Positions 5,972 through 6,431 of a stretch of DNA of 6,431 nucleotides are shown in pieces. Each line of letters starts with the position of its first letter. The first letter of the stretch is position 1. Position numbers and translations under genes: made by a program. Origin of the DNA: Mariprofundaceae bacterium (GTDB taxonomy: Bacteria; Pseudomonadota; Zetaproteobacteria; Mariprofundales; Mariprofundaceae); assembly GCA_027075825.1 (NCBI GenBank), contig JALSZZ010000455.1, positions 1-6,431 on the forward strand, written 5' to 3'. The notes under the pieces are model-generated. The model did no database searches. It was not told the origin of the DNA and saw nothing but the letters and a program-made list of their open reading frames with translations.

Positions 5972-6431
5972 TTACCGCCACTGCTGACGCAGTTGCTCAA
6001 GACGGTGGCGGTTGACACCAAAATCAGCGTGACCAACGCGGGATGCTGACCGCCAGTGGATCACGCGGCGCTGCAAGTCCAGCCGGGCCTCCACATCATC
6101 GACAAAATGCAGTACGGGCGTTTCGACCGTGGCATGGATATAAATATCACTTCTGGTGCGCTCATCAATATGGCTGCCCGGCATATCCGACAGCAGCTTC
6201 GCAAAGCGAAGCCATGCTTTTTCAACAGCTTCATCGTCGGCAATCGCCAGCGGCTCGATGTGATGACTGGCATCATGGCCTTCTTCACTGCAAACGCAAT
6301 TGGGGCTGGCAGGGCAGGGCATGAGCTGGCCGTGGTGCATGCCCAGCGATGGCGTATGAAACTGTGACCAGGCTATTGCAGCGAGCAGCGACAACCCGAT
6401 CAATGCCAACAGCCAGAGCAGGGTTTGCAGG
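5972..6431 (-). CDS. DUF1499 family protein (5' partial)
   Basis: This gene belongs to the DUF1499 family, whose function is not established. Numbered from the TTG at 6409, the hallmark motifs are LMPCPASPNCVCS (29-41), FVDDVEARLDL (102-112) and the C-terminal WRSASRVGHADFGVNRHR (119-136). A single hydrophobic helix comes first (residues about 1-14). The frame remains open from 6409 to the window edge and reads as more of the same helix (LQTLLWLL before the TTG), so the real start lies outside the window and TTG is not a credible start. The protein is probably anchored in the inner membrane with the conserved domain on one side. The cysteine-rich CPxSPNC motif and the downstream thioredoxin-like gene invite the guess of a redox link, but that is speculation. 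Confidence 0.87.
   Translation of the reverse strand, partial: LQTLLWLLALIGLSLLAAIAWSQFHTPSLGMHHGQLMPCPASPNCVCSEEGHDASHHIEPLAIADDEAVEKAWLRFAKLLSDMPGSHIDERTRSDIYIHATVETPVLHFVDDVEARLDLQRRVIHWRSASRVGHADFGVNRHRLEQLRQQWR

Overview
The window looks like a chromosomal segment of a proteobacterium, most likely a gammaproteobacterium. It carries a MepS/Spr-like NlpC/P60 hydrolase, a SirB2 family membrane protein and a RecG whose N-terminus aligns closely with the E. coli enzyme. I cannot name a genus from the sequence. Coding is dense and codon use looks even throughout, with no phage, plasmid or defence genes, no CRISPR array, and no rRNA or tRNA gene.

Layout. Left part, + strand: the C-terminal portion of an NlpC/P60 cell-wall endopeptidase (its 5' end lies outside the window), then a 256-base gap, then a long GspE/PilB-type secretion or pilus ATPase, which overlaps a SirB2-like four-helix membrane protein by 4 bases (ATGA). 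Right part, - strand: a DUF1499 protein (5' end outside the window), a secreted TlpA-like thioredoxin and RecG. They read leftwards as a probable operon and converge on sirB2, with a 4-base overlap of the two stop codons in a shared TTAA.

The gap at 507-762 is not empty. It holds a compact palindromic element of about 170 bp with imperfect inverted ends and nested internal hairpins, which looks like a MITE or fold-back element. A perfect 10-bp dyad follows, and then a small hairpin that ends 8 bases before the ATPase start codon, where no normal Shine-Dalgarno is visible.

Two points deserve most attention. First, recG appears to start at a CTG codon at 5428. That codon overlaps the tlpA stop as CTGA and has AGGAAA 6 bases upstream. 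The first ATG (5353) would remove the conserved N-terminal segment that aligns without gaps to E. coli RecG. Second, the ATPase has an unusual N-terminal extension: about 140 residues of possible beta-rich domain, followed by four tandem helical units of about 30 residues leading into the MSHEN domain. It stands apart from any other pilus or secretion gene in view. I see no clearly novel multi-gene system; the remainder is ordinary housekeeping content.
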